From NCBI GenBank assembly GCA_029881995.1, contig JAOULO010000003.1, positions 1 through 64,000 of the forward strand: DNA of 64,000 nt. Direction: 5' to 3'. The notes beneath the pieces are model-generated. The model worked only from the letters and a program-made list of their open reading frames with translations. It did no database searches and had not been told where the DNA came from. Below are positions 28,932 through 38,758 of this stretch, in pieces. Every line of letters starts with the position of its first letter. The first letter of the stretch is position 1. The position numbers and the translations under genes are program-made. Source of the stretch: Gammaproteobacteria bacterium (GTDB lineage: Bacteria > Pseudomonadota > Gammaproteobacteria > UBA6429 > Thiohalophilaceae).

Positions 28932-28957
28932 AAAGGCGGGTTTAACCCGCCTTTTTT
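28932..28957. terminator. Terminator shared by nap operon and the convergent luxR-type gene
   Basis: The perfect palindrome AAAGGCGGGTT/AACCCGCCTTT is followed by extra T on the plus strand. It lies 21 bp after napC and 16 bp from the end of the convergent regulator gene. Confidence 0.9.
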
Positions 28958-28973
28958 CTAAGTTTGAGAACCG

Positions 28974-30131
28974 TCAAAGTTCCTCATCCCTTATCAACGC
29001 AGCTGGACCACTAATAATTAGTTTTACTAGCTCAGACTGCCTTTTTGTATCTGTCTTTCTAAAACACGACTTAAGCTGACTTCGTAGCGTCTGCAGACTA
29101 AGATTAAAACTCTCTGCAATTTTTTCCAGCGTTTGGCCACTGGTAAGTGAAGCTGCAAGCCTGGCTTCAGCATGAGTTAGCTTATAAATATCCATCAGTA
29201 CTTTTTCAGATAATTTTGTATCTGAAGTCCCGTCCGTTTCAATAAATAGTGCGGCTGTAACACTAGTCATATTTATATCCAGCCCCAAACTCCTTGCCTC
29301 ACTCATTGGCAATACAATAATTTTTATTGTCTCTTGAGTTACAGGGTTTGTTATAAATAAGATATCCCCCCTGGCACCGTCTGTACTACTTACTCTTCTA
29401 ATTAATGACTGTAATGCATGCGTATCTGAAACCTTAGGTAATTGAATACCAGGCTGACTGTATTTAATACAAGGATATTTAGATAACACTGATTCGGCCT
29501 GACTGTTTATATACTGAGGTCGACCTAACTGGTCGACCAGAACGACCCCCATCATCATCCTGTCTAAGATATTCCCAGCTGCAGTTGCTTGATTTCTGGA
29601 CTCCATAAGATGCTTATTAATATTAAATGCACGATTCATATGGGGCATAACATTCTTTAACAGCTTATATTCCTGCACTTCGAAGATACCTTGTTTTGCA
29701 CAACGATGTATTCCAATGACTCCTATATTTGATCCGCTTCTTACAATCATGCCACCCATCACATGCTCATTCCCCTGAGGAACTATATAGTCATTATAAA
29801 ATTCTGATTTCCGGTAAGTGACAGAAGTGTCAACCCCTGTTTGTAAAATATATCCCGGTTTATCAAAGACAGCAGATACCAGTGGATCGATCTGGGCATA
29901 ATATTCACTATAAAGCCGTTTATATTCCGGATCTATCCCATAGGTAAAACATGCTCCTACATCGTGTGTATTATAGTTCTGCATCCTCATCAAAGCAGAC
30001 TTTGAATCTGTCAACCTTGCAATATCTTCAGTCACATTAATCCATAATGACTCATCTATCGCAGCATCATAGATACTGGCTACTAGACTATTGTATGTTT
30101 CTAATGAGACTGTTTGTGATCTCAGCGGCAT
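28974..30131 (-). CDS. LuxR-type HTH regulator, copy 1 of a tandem pair
   Basis: A 385-residue protein with a C-terminal LuxR/GerE helix-turn-helix (about 318-372: LTHAEARLAASLTSGQTLEK then the recognition helix SLQTLRSQLKSC). A region of about 300 residues precedes it, with a PAS-like stretch around 175-290 (GVVLVDQLGRPQYINSQAE). No receiver domain or AHL-binding domain is recognised, so the signal is unknown. It is collinear over its whole length with the gene at 30237-31394 and clearly a tandem duplicate. It is probably transcribed with the upstream hydrolase. Confidence 0.88.
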   Translation of the reverse strand: MPLRSQTVSLETYNSLVASIYDAAIDESLWINVTEDIARLTDSKSALMRMQNYNTHDVGACFTYGIDPEYKRLYSEYYAQIDPLVSAVFDKPGYILQTGVDTSVTYRKSEFYNDYIVPQGNEHVMGGMIVRSGSNIGVIGIHRCAKQGIFEVQEYKLLKNVMPHMNRAFNINKHLMESRNQATAAGNILDRMMMGVVLVDQLGRPQYINSQAESVLSKYPCIKYSQPGIQLPKVSDTHALQSLIRRVSSTDGARGDILFITNPVTQETIKIIVLPMSEARSLGLDINMTSVTAALFIETDGTSDTKLSEKVLMDIYKLTHAEARLAASLTSGQTLEKIAESFNLSLQTLRSQLKSCFRKTDTKRQSELVKLIISGPAALIRDEEL

Positions 30132-30194
30132 GATTCTTTCCCCTCTATCATGTTTCCCTCATTAGTAGCTCGAACCGTTGTTTTACATCTAAAA

Positions 30195-30220
30195 TAAAAA
30201 ATGGGATTAACCTGCTTTTT
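30195..30220 (-). terminator. Decayed duplicate of the nap/luxR terminator
   Basis: AAAAATGGGATTAACCTGC followed by TTTTT aligns with the intact hairpin at 28932-28957, and both continue into the same sequence leading to the luxR stop (CAAAGTTCCTC then TCCCTTAT). Mismatches shorten the stem, so termination here is probably weak and read-through into copy 1 is likely. Confidence 0.6.
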
Positions 30221-30236
30221 ATATAATTCAGAACCT

Positions 30237-31394
30237 TCAAAGTTCCTCGTCCCTTATTAAAGAAGATGGTCCACTCAACAGTAGTTTTACCAACTCTGCC
30301 TGCCTTTTTGTATCTGTCTTTTTAAAACACGACTTAAGCTGACTTCGTAGCGTCTGCTGGCTCAGATTGAAATTCTCTGCAATTTTTTCCAATGTTTTCC
30401 CGCCTGCAAGTGCGGCACTAAGCCTGGCTTCAGCACGAGTTAGCTTATAAATATCCATCAGCACTTTTTCAGATATTTTGGTATCAGAGTTCTCACCTGT
30501 ATCAATAAATAGCACGGCAGTGATACTGGACATATTTATATCCAGTCCCAAATTCCTTACCTCACTTACAGGCAACACAATTATATTTATTGCCTCATGG
30601 TATGCAGGATTTACAACAGTTAATGTATCTCCTCCTATACTGTTGACACGGCTGACTTTTTTAATCGATGCCTGTAATGCATTAGTATCTGACAGCCTGG
30701 GGAACTGAATACCTGAGGGACCAAATTTTATTCCGGAAAAATTAGATAATGTATATTCAGCCTGACTATTAATGTATTGAGGTTGCCCTGACTGGTTGAC
30801 TAGAATCACGCCTGTCGTCAACCTGTCCAGAATATTTCTAGCTGAAGTAGCATGACTTCTGAATTGAGTCAGGTACTGGTTAATATTAAAAGCACGATTT
30901 AGATGGGGCATAAGAAGCTTTAACAAGTCATATTCCTGCTTTTCAAATATTCCTTCTTTTTCACGTCGTTGAATACCCACTAGACCAATATTTTCCCCAG
31001 CTTTAATTATCAGACCACCCAGCATATTCTCACTCTCCTGAGGACGGGCATAATCATGATAAAATTCTGATTTTTTAAATCCTGGAGGTGTATCAACAGC
31101 CAGTTGCATCATATAACCAGGCTTTTCAAACACAGTAGGTATCAATGGATCCATTTGAGCATAATATTCACTATATAAGCGTTTATATTCCAGATCTATC
31201 CCATAGGTATATGATGCTTTAACCTGACGTGTATTTATGTTCTGTATTCTCATTAAAGCTGACTTGGAATAGGTCGACCTTGCAAGCTTTTCAGTCACAT
31301 TAATCCATAATGACTCATCGAGTGCTGCATCATAGATACTGGCTACAAGGCTATTGAATGTTTCTAAGGTGATTGCCTGTGTTCTCGAAGACAT
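30237..31394 (-). CDS. LuxR-type HTH regulator, copy 2 of a tandem pair
   Basis: A 385-residue paralogue of the neighbouring regulator, alignable without evident gaps. The C-terminal HTH is nearly the same (LTRAEARLSAALAGGKTLEK then SQQTLRSQLKSC), and the PAS-like centre is also kept (GVILVNQSGQPQYINSQAE). Divergence is greatest in the N-terminal two thirds, suggesting different signals but similar DNA targets. It starts 22 bp after the hydrolase stop on the same strand, so it is probably the original operon partner. Confidence 0.88.
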   Translation of the reverse strand: MSSRTQAITLETFNSLVASIYDAALDESLWINVTEKLARSTYSKSALMRIQNINTRQVKASYTYGIDLEYKRLYSEYYAQMDPLIPTVFEKPGYMMQLAVDTPPGFKKSEFYHDYARPQESENMLGGLIIKAGENIGLVGIQRREKEGIFEKQEYDLLKLLMPHLNRAFNINQYLTQFRSHATSARNILDRLTTGVILVNQSGQPQYINSQAEYTLSNFSGIKFGPSGIQFPRLSDTNALQASIKKVSRVNSIGGDTLTVVNPAYHEAINIIVLPVSEVRNLGLDINMSSITAVLFIDTGENSDTKISEKVLMDIYKLTRAEARLSAALAGGKTLEKIAENFNLSQQTLRSQLKSCFKKTDTKRQAELVKLLLSGPSSLIRDEEL

Positions 31395-31416
31395 AATAAG
31401 TTCCCTTTTATTAAGT

Positions 31417-32265
31417 TTACCCTTTTAGTACCTCGGCCCACTGTTCAAACATCAGAAAGTGCCCTTTGCCAGGAATCAACCTGGCATGACAATTCGGAAT
31501 CGATTCAGCCAGATAGTTCGCCATAGCGACAGGCACAGTGGCATCATCAAGCCCATGCCATAACTCGATATCCATGTCGATATCAGCGACATCAAAACCC
31601 CATGGACTGGCAGCAATAGACATATCGTAGGTCACACCCGTCATTTCCTGTCTGCATGCCTCACTAATGTTCTTTAAATACATCGCGCGAAATTTTTGAT
31701 TCTGCAAAACCTGCTTATCTGAATTTGAAGCAACAGCTTCGAACATACCAAGAATAGCTTCTGGTTGATCAACCAACCCAGCTACTTGCTCCGCCGCCAG
31801 TTGGTAATCCTGTGCAGCCAACTCAAACAGGGCTCTGTTATCTGCTGGAATGTTTTCGGTTAGACCTGGAATTTCAAATGGTGCAGTGGAACTAAGTAGA
31901 ACAACTCGGTTTAGCCTATGCGGAATCTTATAAGCGCAGGCCGCAGCATACGAACCGCCACCAGAAAAACCCATGACAGTAAATTTATCAATCGACAGTG
32001 AATCGGCTAACTGGGAAACATCGTCTGGCCAGTCGAGTAACTGCCGGTCCTCCATGAAATCAGACTGCCCATGGCCAGGGCGATCCATTGTAATAAGACG
32101 GGTTGGGATTTGCTCCAGAACACTTAGATCGGCATGTTCAAGCCTTGAACCTGGGATTCCATGAAATATAAATACTGGCTTTCCATGAGCTGGTCCATAG
32201 CTTGAATATGACAAACTTCGACCATCCTGAAGAGTGATAAACTGAGGCTGTGTTCGCTTATCCAT
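31417..32265 (-). CDS. Alpha/beta hydrolase
   Basis: A 282-residue alpha/beta-hydrolase-fold enzyme. The oxyanion loop is HGIPGSR (35-41), the nucleophile elbow is GFSGGGS with Ser101, the acid is likely the Asp in LWHGLDDATVP, and the catalytic His is in PGKGHFLMFE. There is no signal peptide, so it is cytoplasmic. The substrate cannot be inferred. It is the first gene of a hydrolase-luxR-luxR unit, with a CRP-type palindrome upstream. Confidence 0.85.
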   Translation of the reverse strand: MDKRTQPQFITLQDGRSLSYSSYGPAHGKPVFIFHGIPGSRLEHADLSVLEQIPTRLITMDRPGHGQSDFMEDRQLLDWPDDVSQLADSLSIDKFTVMGFSGGGSYAAACAYKIPHRLNRVVLLSSTAPFEIPGLTENIPADNRALFELAAQDYQLAAEQVAGLVDQPEAILGMFEAVASNSDKQVLQNQKFRAMYLKNISEACRQEMTGVTYDMSIAASPWGFDVADIDMDIELWHGLDDATVPVAMANYLAESIPNCHARLIPGKGHFLMFEQWAEVLKG

Positions 32266-32321
32266 TTATGCTGAACATATAGAGATATCCTGAATCGTCT
32301 GTGCCCCAATAGGATACAAAA

Positions 32322-32337
32322 TGTGAACCACATCACA
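32322..32337. promoter_or_regulatory. CRP/Vfr-type binding site
   Basis: TGTGA-ACCACA-TCACA is a perfect match to the CRP core TGTGA-N6-TCACA, with A/T flanks (AAA and AAAAT) as in strong sites. The centre is 64.5 bp upstream of the hydrolase start codon, a plausible activating position. An FNR site would instead need TTGAT half-sites. Confidence 0.7.
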
Positions 32338-32605
32338 AAATGTTTTTTCAAAAAACACTTAGGGATTGTGATGAATACGACTAAATATGACTATATTTTG
32401 ACCATGCTAATGCTACTATTGGTTAAGCGATTCATTAGGGAATGACACCACATCAAAATTACAGGTAAGACATATACTCAACAACCATTAGGCAGGATAA
32501 TTAAATAACAATGATTCTGCCGCAACTACCTTCAATATTCCGTACATACTCTGATTAAGATCCACAAACCTTGCTGTATCACTCAACACCCCATCCTCAC
32601 TCTAC

Positions 32606-32808
32606 CTGCCCAAGCTAGGGATACTCCTCGCTATCATGTATCCCCATGGGATCACCCTTGATGATCAATAGATTAAAATCTTTTACAGGAGGTAAAGTAT
32701 TACTGTTATCAAGGTGACTTGCGATTAATGGACGACCTCTAGATTGCGCAAAATACCCATGCTGCCCAGACCTTCAAAGGCAACATGTTGCAGGTGATGG
32801 ATTCGCAT
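32606..32808 (-). pseudogene. Decayed type-1 glutamine amidotransferase (5' part)
   Basis: On the minus strand an ATG at 32808 opens MRIHHLQHVAFEGLGSM, the typical start of small class I glutamine amidotransferases. After LRNL the frame shifts, and the next frame reads SRGRPLIASHLDNSNT, LPPVKDFNLLIIKGDPMGIH and DSEEYP, matching the family. It then meets TAG at 32615-32617 where Trp is expected. Further downstream (32470-32605) no family sequence is recognisable, including the GICLGAQ nucleophile region. It lies 19 bp after the DsrE-family gene, so it was probably its operon partner. Confidence 0.75.
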
Positions 32809-32827
32809 ACTGGTTTTTATAACTTCC

Positions 32828-33316
32828 TTATTCTATTTTAATATAGGCAAAGCCCTTGCTCTGTAGTTCAGCCAATCTAACCACACCCGAGCGTACAAAA
32901 TTCACATTGGGCATGATCTTTTTCTTATCAAGACGAATGGCAGCTCGTGTGATATCACACAATTCCAGTTTCACATCATGCACATTCTGCAAACTGGCCA
33001 GTCGCTGCATAATATTGTCTCGGCGCTCGGCCAGTGCCTTGTCTTCCGCAAAGGGGGTCTTGGCCAGTTTGTCTTTAGTTAAAAACCGAATCCCGTGTGA
33101 GATAAAGACAATGCGCACATCGTAGTCCACCAGGTCACTTTTATAGGTGGTGACCATGTTGTTGATACTGGTGATCATGGCACTCAGACGACGTGGGTCG
33201 GAAAAATCAGCATGGTAGACCACCTTGGGATCACCCTCTTCTGCCAGAGCAGAATTGACAGGTGCCAGCAGTATCAAGCCGCTAAGCAAAACACAAAAAA
33301 ATGACATAGTTCTCAT
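32828..33316 (-). CDS. Periplasmic DsrE/DsrF-like family protein
   Basis: A 162-residue protein with a Sec signal peptide (cleavage near ALAEE). The DsrE-like alpha/beta domain contains KVVYHADFSDPRR, DYDVRIVFISHGIRFL and a single mature-region cysteine in KLELCDI, at the position where DsrE-like proteins often carry one. The DsrE fold is linked to sulfur relay, but periplasmic one-cysteine members are uncharacterised. The adjacent downstream gene is a decayed glutamine amidotransferase. Confidence 0.8.
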   Translation of the reverse strand: MRTMSFFCVLLSGLILLAPVNSALAEEGDPKVVYHADFSDPRRLSAMITSINNMVTTYKSDLVDYDVRIVFISHGIRFLTKDKLAKTPFAEDKALAERRDNIMQRLASLQNVHDVKLELCDITRAAIRLDKKKIMPNVNFVRSGVVRLAELQSKGFAYIKIE

Positions 33317-33430
33317 GATGCTCCTCCTTCAAGATTTTCCGCAGCCTGTCTATATCAGGCATGATTTTATTCGATATATCTTCTTTATTAACATTATTTC
33401 GGGGGGAGGGTCTAGACTTGTCATCAAGAA

Positions 33431-33456
33431 AAAAGGCGAACCGAGGTTCGCCTTTT
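33431..33456 (-). terminator. Intrinsic terminator after the ferredoxin gene
   Basis: A 12-bp arm AAAAGGCGAACC pairs with GGTTCGCCTTTT around a minimal centre. With A and T runs on both sides it is bidirectional in form. It lies 24 bp beyond the stop of the minus-strand ferredoxin gene. Confidence 0.85.
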
Positions 33457-33480
33457 AACTAACTAAATTTTAAGAGTTCA

Positions 33481-33738
<258 letters not shown>

Positions 33739-33792
33739 TTACTCCTGGAAACAGACTGATTGATTCATGTATCGGTTAAAACGGGGCGGATT

Positions 33793-34287
<495 letters not shown>

Positions 34288-34323
34288 TTAACTATTCATG
34301 TTGTCAGGCAAAAGGTCAAGCCG

Positions 34324-34884
34324 TTATGCGCCCACAATAGCAAGGTGATATGCCACCTGGCCTGATTTTTTGCTGCGGGTCAGCTCCCAGTTGTCAGGTA
34401 AAGTAGGAAGTTCTGCCTCACTTTCTATTTCGAGATAAACCCTGGCCCCTTCACTCAACCAGTTTTGCTTTGCCAACAGCTCAATACAGGCCCTGATCAG
34501 ATCTTTTCGGTATGGAGGGTCAAGAAAGACGATATCAAATGGCTGCTCAGGAGGCTGTTTTAAATAATTTACTGCATCCTGCTGTAATACACTGGCCCTG
34601 TCACACCCCAGAAGCTGCAGGTTCTCTTTGAGTTGTTTCACCACCTTTGGCGACAGGTCCAGCATCATCACCTCGCCCGCCCCTCGCGACAGGGCCTCCA
34701 GCCCCAGGGCACCACTACCGGCAAAAGGGTCCAGGCAACGCGCCCCCGCCATCACCGGAGCCAGCCAGTTAAACAGGGTTTCTCGTACTCGATCCGGTGT
34801 GGGCCGCAGGCCTTCGACATCAGCAAATGACAGTTTCCGGCTACGCCATTCACCTGCAATGATGCGTAACTGGTTACGAGCCAT
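34324..34884 (-). CDS. rsmD: 16S rRNA (guanine(966)-N2)-methyltransferase
   Basis: A 186-residue SAM-dependent methyltransferase with RIIAGEWRSRKL, the PTPDRVRETLFNWL segment, SAM-binding LDPFAGSGALGLEALSRGA and catalytic DIVFLDPPY. It methylates G966 of 16S rRNA. It starts 2 bp after the M16 peptidase gene on the same strand and precedes coaD. Confidence 0.96.
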   Translation of the reverse strand: MARNQLRIIAGEWRSRKLSFADVEGLRPTPDRVRETLFNWLAPVMAGARCLDPFAGSGALGLEALSRGAGEVMMLDLSPKVVKQLKENLQLLGCDRASVLQQDAVNYLKQPPEQPFDIVFLDPPYRKDLIRACIELLAKQNWLSEGARVYLEIESEAELPTLPDNWELTRSKKSGQVAYHLAIVGA

Positions 34885-34886
34885 GT

Positions 34887-36263
34887 TCAGGGCTGTTTTT
34901 TGTTGGTATCGAGCTTACCCACCATGACAGTCAGCATACGATCCGGCTGAATACGCGACTTAAACGCCTGCTTAATACGTTCACGAGTGACCTGTTGAAT
35001 ATTGTCATTAAAGGTCTGCAGGTAATCCAGCGGCAGATCATAAAACCCCAGCATACCCAGGTAACCAACAATATCCCGGTTGCTGTCGATTCGCAGGGGA
35101 AAACCACCGGTAATATTTTTAATGGAATGATCCAGCTCAGCCGCTGTTGGACCCTCATCAATAAAACGCGTTAAAGTTTCACGCAGTACTTTGAGTGCCT
35201 CATCGGCCTGAGTGTTTTGGGTTTGCAGGCCCATTAGAAACGGACCTTTGTCACGCATGGGGATGAAGTAACTGTAACTGCTATAGGCCAACCCACGTTT
35301 TTCACGCACTTCATCGACAATGCGGGAACCAAAGCCACTGCCACCAAGTATATGATTACCGACATAAAGGGCGAAGTAATCGACATCCCCACGCATCATC
35401 CCCGGCTGGCCAACCATGATATGGGTCTGTGTAGAAGGATGTTGATGGGTGATGGTGCTGGCTTTACTGAGCCCCTTAACCATCGATACGCGCTTGGCCT
35501 TACTGCCCTTTTCGAGTCCCCCGGTCAACTGCTCAGCAATCTGTCGGGCACGTTCTTCACTAACATCTCCAACAATCGCCACGACGGCATTACTGGCAAC
35601 ATAGTACTGTTGATAAAACTTTAACATGGCCTCGCGGCTTAGTTGTTTGGCACTTTGCATATCCCCGCTAACAGGTGTGCCGTAGGGATGCTTGCCATAG
35701 AGATTTTTATAAAAAAGTTTACTGACAATCTCGCTGGGTGACTGCTGTTCATTCTTCAGGCCAATTAAGAGCTGCTTACGCTCTCGCTCGATCTCCTTTT
35801 CAGGAAAATGTGGTGACTGTAAAACGGCCTGCAGCGTTGCCAGTGCCTTTTTCTGAATCTTCTCATCAGTAAGACAACGCAGGCTAACAACCGCCATATC
35901 ACGTTCGGAACTGCCACCGATGCTGGCACCGATACTATCATTGCGCTCAGCAATCTGATCTGTTGTCCACTCACCCGCCCCGTTATCCAGCATGGTATGG
36001 GTAAATGAGGCAAGACCTGACAACTGACCATCTCGGGCACTGCCCGCATCAAAAACCACCTGCACATCCAGCATGGGAAGTTCCTTGGCCTCGACAAAAA
36101 CGACTTTACTACCCTTACTGGTTTGCCAGGATTTGATTTGCACCTTGTGTTCGGTACGGGGCTGCATGGTGACATGATCTTCTGAGAACCATACCAACAG
36201 ACCACCGGCCAGTATCAGGACCAGCAAAAAGGTAAAGGGGGAATTTACATTGGCTTTAAACAT
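34887..36263 (-). CDS. M16 family peptidase-like subunit, likely non-catalytic
   Basis: A 458-residue M16 (insulinase) family protein with an N-terminal membrane anchor or signal (about 10-27). The zinc motif HxxEH is missing: the equivalent region reads FTHTMLDNG. The C-terminal M16 part has an RKLL-like region and GSGFGSRIVDEVREKRGLAY, which binds the substrate tail in homologues. It is therefore probably the structural partner of the catalytic subunit encoded 3 bp upstream, as in two-subunit bacterial M16 peptidases. Confidence 0.9.
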   Translation of the reverse strand: MFKANVNSPFTFLLVLILAGGLLVWFSEDHVTMQPRTEHKVQIKSWQTSKGSKVVFVEAKELPMLDVQVVFDAGSARDGQLSGLASFTHTMLDNGAGEWTTDQIAERNDSIGASIGGSSERDMAVVSLRCLTDEKIQKKALATLQAVLQSPHFPEKEIERERKQLLIGLKNEQQSPSEIVSKLFYKNLYGKHPYGTPVSGDMQSAKQLSREAMLKFYQQYYVASNAVVAIVGDVSEERARQIAEQLTGGLEKGSKAKRVSMVKGLSKASTITHQHPSTQTHIMVGQPGMMRGDVDYFALYVGNHILGGSGFGSRIVDEVREKRGLAYSSYSYFIPMRDKGPFLMGLQTQNTQADEALKVLRETLTRFIDEGPTAAELDHSIKNITGGFPLRIDSNRDIVGYLGMLGFYDLPLDYLQTFNDNIQQVTRERIKQAFKSRIQPDRMLTVMVGKLDTNKKQP

Positions 36264-36266
36264 AGA

Positions 36267-37619
36267 TTAATGATTCTTCTTGGCTTGTTGCATTGATACC
36301 GGCACCAGCTCGGCCACGGTCAGACTGTTTTCAATAAAGTACTTTTTGGCCACCTGCATGACCTGTTCCGCAGTCACGGCTCTAACCTTATCGGCATATT
36401 CATCCATGCGTTGCCAACCCAGTCCAACGGTTTCCAGTGTGCCTAATTGCATGGCCTGATAAAACAGCGAGTCCTTTTCATATACCTTGCTGGCCACGAC
36501 CTGTGCCTTGATGCGATCCAGTTCCTGCTGGCTGACTGATGTGGTCTTTAATAATTCCAGTTCATCTTTGATTGCATCTATGACCTGCTGAACTGTTTTA
36601 CCTGCGGCTGGTGTGGCATCCAGCACAAACAGTTCAGATTGACGTGCATACAGGCTGTAACCTGAAGAGGCCTGAGCCACGATCTGTTTTTCTCGCAGGA
36701 GTTTTTTATCAAACCGGGAACTGGCGCCACTGCTTAATACACCAGACAGGACTTCAAGGGCATAAGGCTCCCACTCCTGTTCAGCGGTTTTAATCACTGG
36801 AACCTTGTAGCCCATCAGGACATAGGGCAGACGAGCAGGCGCTTTGACCTTCACATAGCGTGGTCCATTTTGTTTCGGTTCCTGGCGAGGCTTAAGGGGC
36901 TTGATGTTATAGGAGGGTTTCAGATTGCCATAATGACGTTGTGCCAGTTTGTAAACTTCCTTTGGATTAACATCACCGACTACGACAAGGGTAGCGTTAT
37001 TGGGAGCATACCATTTTTCATACCAGTTCTGCAGATCATCCACCTGCATGTTTTTCAGGTCATTCATCCAGCCAACGATGGGCTGACCATAGGGGTTACT
37101 GGTAAAGGCCGCGGCATAAAACTGTTCATAGGTTTTGGAACGGGGTTTGTCTTCGGTGCGCATACGGCGCTCTTCCATCACCACTTCCACTTCCTTTTTA
37201 AATTCCTCAAGCGGCAGAGTGAGATTGCGCATGCGATCGGCTTCCATCTCAAAACTAATCGCCAGGCGACTGGCCTCCAGTTGCTGGAAATAGGCCGTGT
37301 AGTCCTTGGCAGTGAAGGCATTATCGCGTCCACCGTTGGCCGCAATAATTTTTGAAAATTCACCGGGTTCGAATTTTTCCGAGCCCTTGAACATCATGTG
37401 TTCCAGGACATGGGAGACGCCGGTTATACCATTGTGCTCGTAACTGGAGCCCACCTTGTACCAGATCTGTGCCACCACCACGGGTGCGCGGTGATCCTCT
37501 TTGATCAGCAGTTTGAGTCCATTGCGTAATTTGTATTCATGGACCTGGGCAGAGGCCTGTCCGTTGAGTAACAGACTGAACAACAGTGAAAAAACTACTC
37601 CAAAACGTCTTAAAGTCAT
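36267..37619 (-). CDS. M16 family zinc metallopeptidase, catalytic subunit
   Basis: A 450-residue periplasmic peptidase with a signal peptide (cleavage near ASAQ). The inverted zinc motif HVLEH is followed by MMFKGSEKF, and a downstream Glu in the LPLEEFKKEVEVVMEERR helix completes the metal site. The pair with the next gene suggests a heterodimer. The start at 37619 gives MTLRRFGVVFSLLFS, a good signal peptide. The longer reading from 37709 overlaps ftsY's upstream region. It is divergent from ftsY. Confidence 0.93.
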   Translation of the reverse strand: MTLRRFGVVFSLLFSLLLNGQASAQVHEYKLRNGLKLLIKEDHRAPVVVAQIWYKVGSSYEHNGITGVSHVLEHMMFKGSEKFEPGEFSKIIAANGGRDNAFTAKDYTAYFQQLEASRLAISFEMEADRMRNLTLPLEEFKKEVEVVMEERRMRTEDKPRSKTYEQFYAAAFTSNPYGQPIVGWMNDLKNMQVDDLQNWYEKWYAPNNATLVVVGDVNPKEVYKLAQRHYGNLKPSYNIKPLKPRQEPKQNGPRYVKVKAPARLPYVLMGYKVPVIKTAEQEWEPYALEVLSGVLSSGASSRFDKKLLREKQIVAQASSGYSLYARQSELFVLDATPAAGKTVQQVIDAIKDELELLKTTSVSQQELDRIKAQVVASKVYEKDSLFYQAMQLGTLETVGLGWQRMDEYADKVRAVTAEQVMQVAKKYFIENSLTVAELVPVSMQQAKKNH

Positions 37620-37754
37620 AAATCGCAAATCCCGAGATTCCCCTTGGTGAGTGCTTACCCCCGACCGGTGGCGATGGTAGGATAGCCTACCGGGCCGATG
37701 GGCCTGCAAGAAAATAATCTAGTTACTATAGCGGACTTTACGACAATTAATACG

Positions 37755-38720
37755 ATGTTTGGTTTCAAGAAAAAAACACCCAAAACAAATGATTCCCCTT
37801 CACTCTTTGGCCGACTCAGCAAGGGGCTGGCCAAAACCCGCCACGGCATTACCGATTCGCTGGGTAGTCTGCTCCAGGGTGGCCAGAAGGTCGATGCTGA
37901 TTTGCTGGAAGAACTGGAGACCCTGTTATTGACAGCCGATGTGGGCGTGGAAACCACCCTACGCATCATCGATGATCTCTCTGAACGGATCCGAAAAAAT
38001 AAGATTACCGACAGTACGTCCCTGTTCACCTCACTACGTGAAGATATGTCGGCCATTCTGAACAAGAGCGACCATGAATTGGCGATAGATGCCACAAAAT
38101 CTCCCTTTGTGATTCTCATGGTCGGTGTCAATGGAGTCGGCAAGACCACCACCATCGGCAAACTGGCCCGGCAGTTCAAGGATCAGGGGAAATCGGTCAT
38201 GCTGGCCGCCGGGGACACCTTTCGCGCCGCCGCCGTAGAACAACTACAGACCTGGGGTGAGCGCAATGACATCCCGGTCATCGCCCAGGGTAGTGGAGCC
38301 GACAGCGCCAGTGTGGTGTTTGATGCCCTGCAGTCGGCCCGCTCAAAGAATATCGACATCCTGATTGCCGATACCGCCGGGCGCCTGCACACCCAGAGCA
38401 ACCTCATGGATGAGCTGAAAAAGGTCAAACGGGTACTGGGCAAGCTGGACGACAGCGCCCCCCATGAAGTAATGCTGGTACTGGACGCCGGTACCGGTCA
38501 GAACGCACTGACCCAGGCAAAGGAATTTCACCAGGCCGTAGGAGTGACCGGTATCACTCTGACCAAGCTGGATGGCACCGCCAAGGGTGGGATCATTTTC
38601 GCCATTGCCGACAAACTGGGCATCCCGGTGCGATTTATCGGTGTGGGTGAGGCCATTGAGGATCTACAGCCCTTCCATGCTGACGTGTTTGTGGATGCGC
38701 TGTTTGAACATAATGAGTAA
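37755..38720 (+). CDS. ftsY: FtsY, signal recognition particle receptor
   Basis: FtsY (321 residues) is the SRP receptor GTPase that delivers ribosomes to the membrane translocon. It has the N domain ([19 protein letters not shown] onward) and the G domain with [21 protein letters not shown] and TKLDG. The acidic A domain of E. coli FtsY is almost absent, leaving a short basic N-terminus [10 protein letters not shown]. The start at 37755 removes a non-homologous 19-residue extension. The ftsY-ftsE-ftsX order is canonical. Confidence 0.96.
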   Translation: MFGFKKKTPKTNDSPSLFGRLSKGLAKTRHGITDSLGSLLQGGQKVDADLLEELETLLLTADVGVETTLRIIDDLSERIRKNKITDSTSLFTSLREDMSAILNKSDHELAIDATKSPFVILMVGVNGVGKTTTIGKLARQFKDQGKSVMLAAGDTFRAAAVEQLQTWGERNDIPVIAQGSGADSASVVFDALQSARSKNIDILIADTAGRLHTQSNLMDELKKVKRVLGKLDDSAPHEVMLVLDAGTGQNALTQAKEFHQAVGVTGITLTKLDGTAKGGIIFAIADKLGIPVRFIGVGEAIEDLQPFHADVFVDALFEHNE

Positions 38721-38758
38721 ATAAACCTCATTGCGCCTGCCTGGAAAAAAATAACCCG

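Noticed and set aside
32371-32445. A 24-residue ORF (MNTTKYDYILTMLMLLL start) with AGGGA upstream on the plus strand
   Set aside because: Very short, in an AT-rich promoter region of the divergent hydrolase gene, with no context or downstream partner. Not enough support to call a gene.
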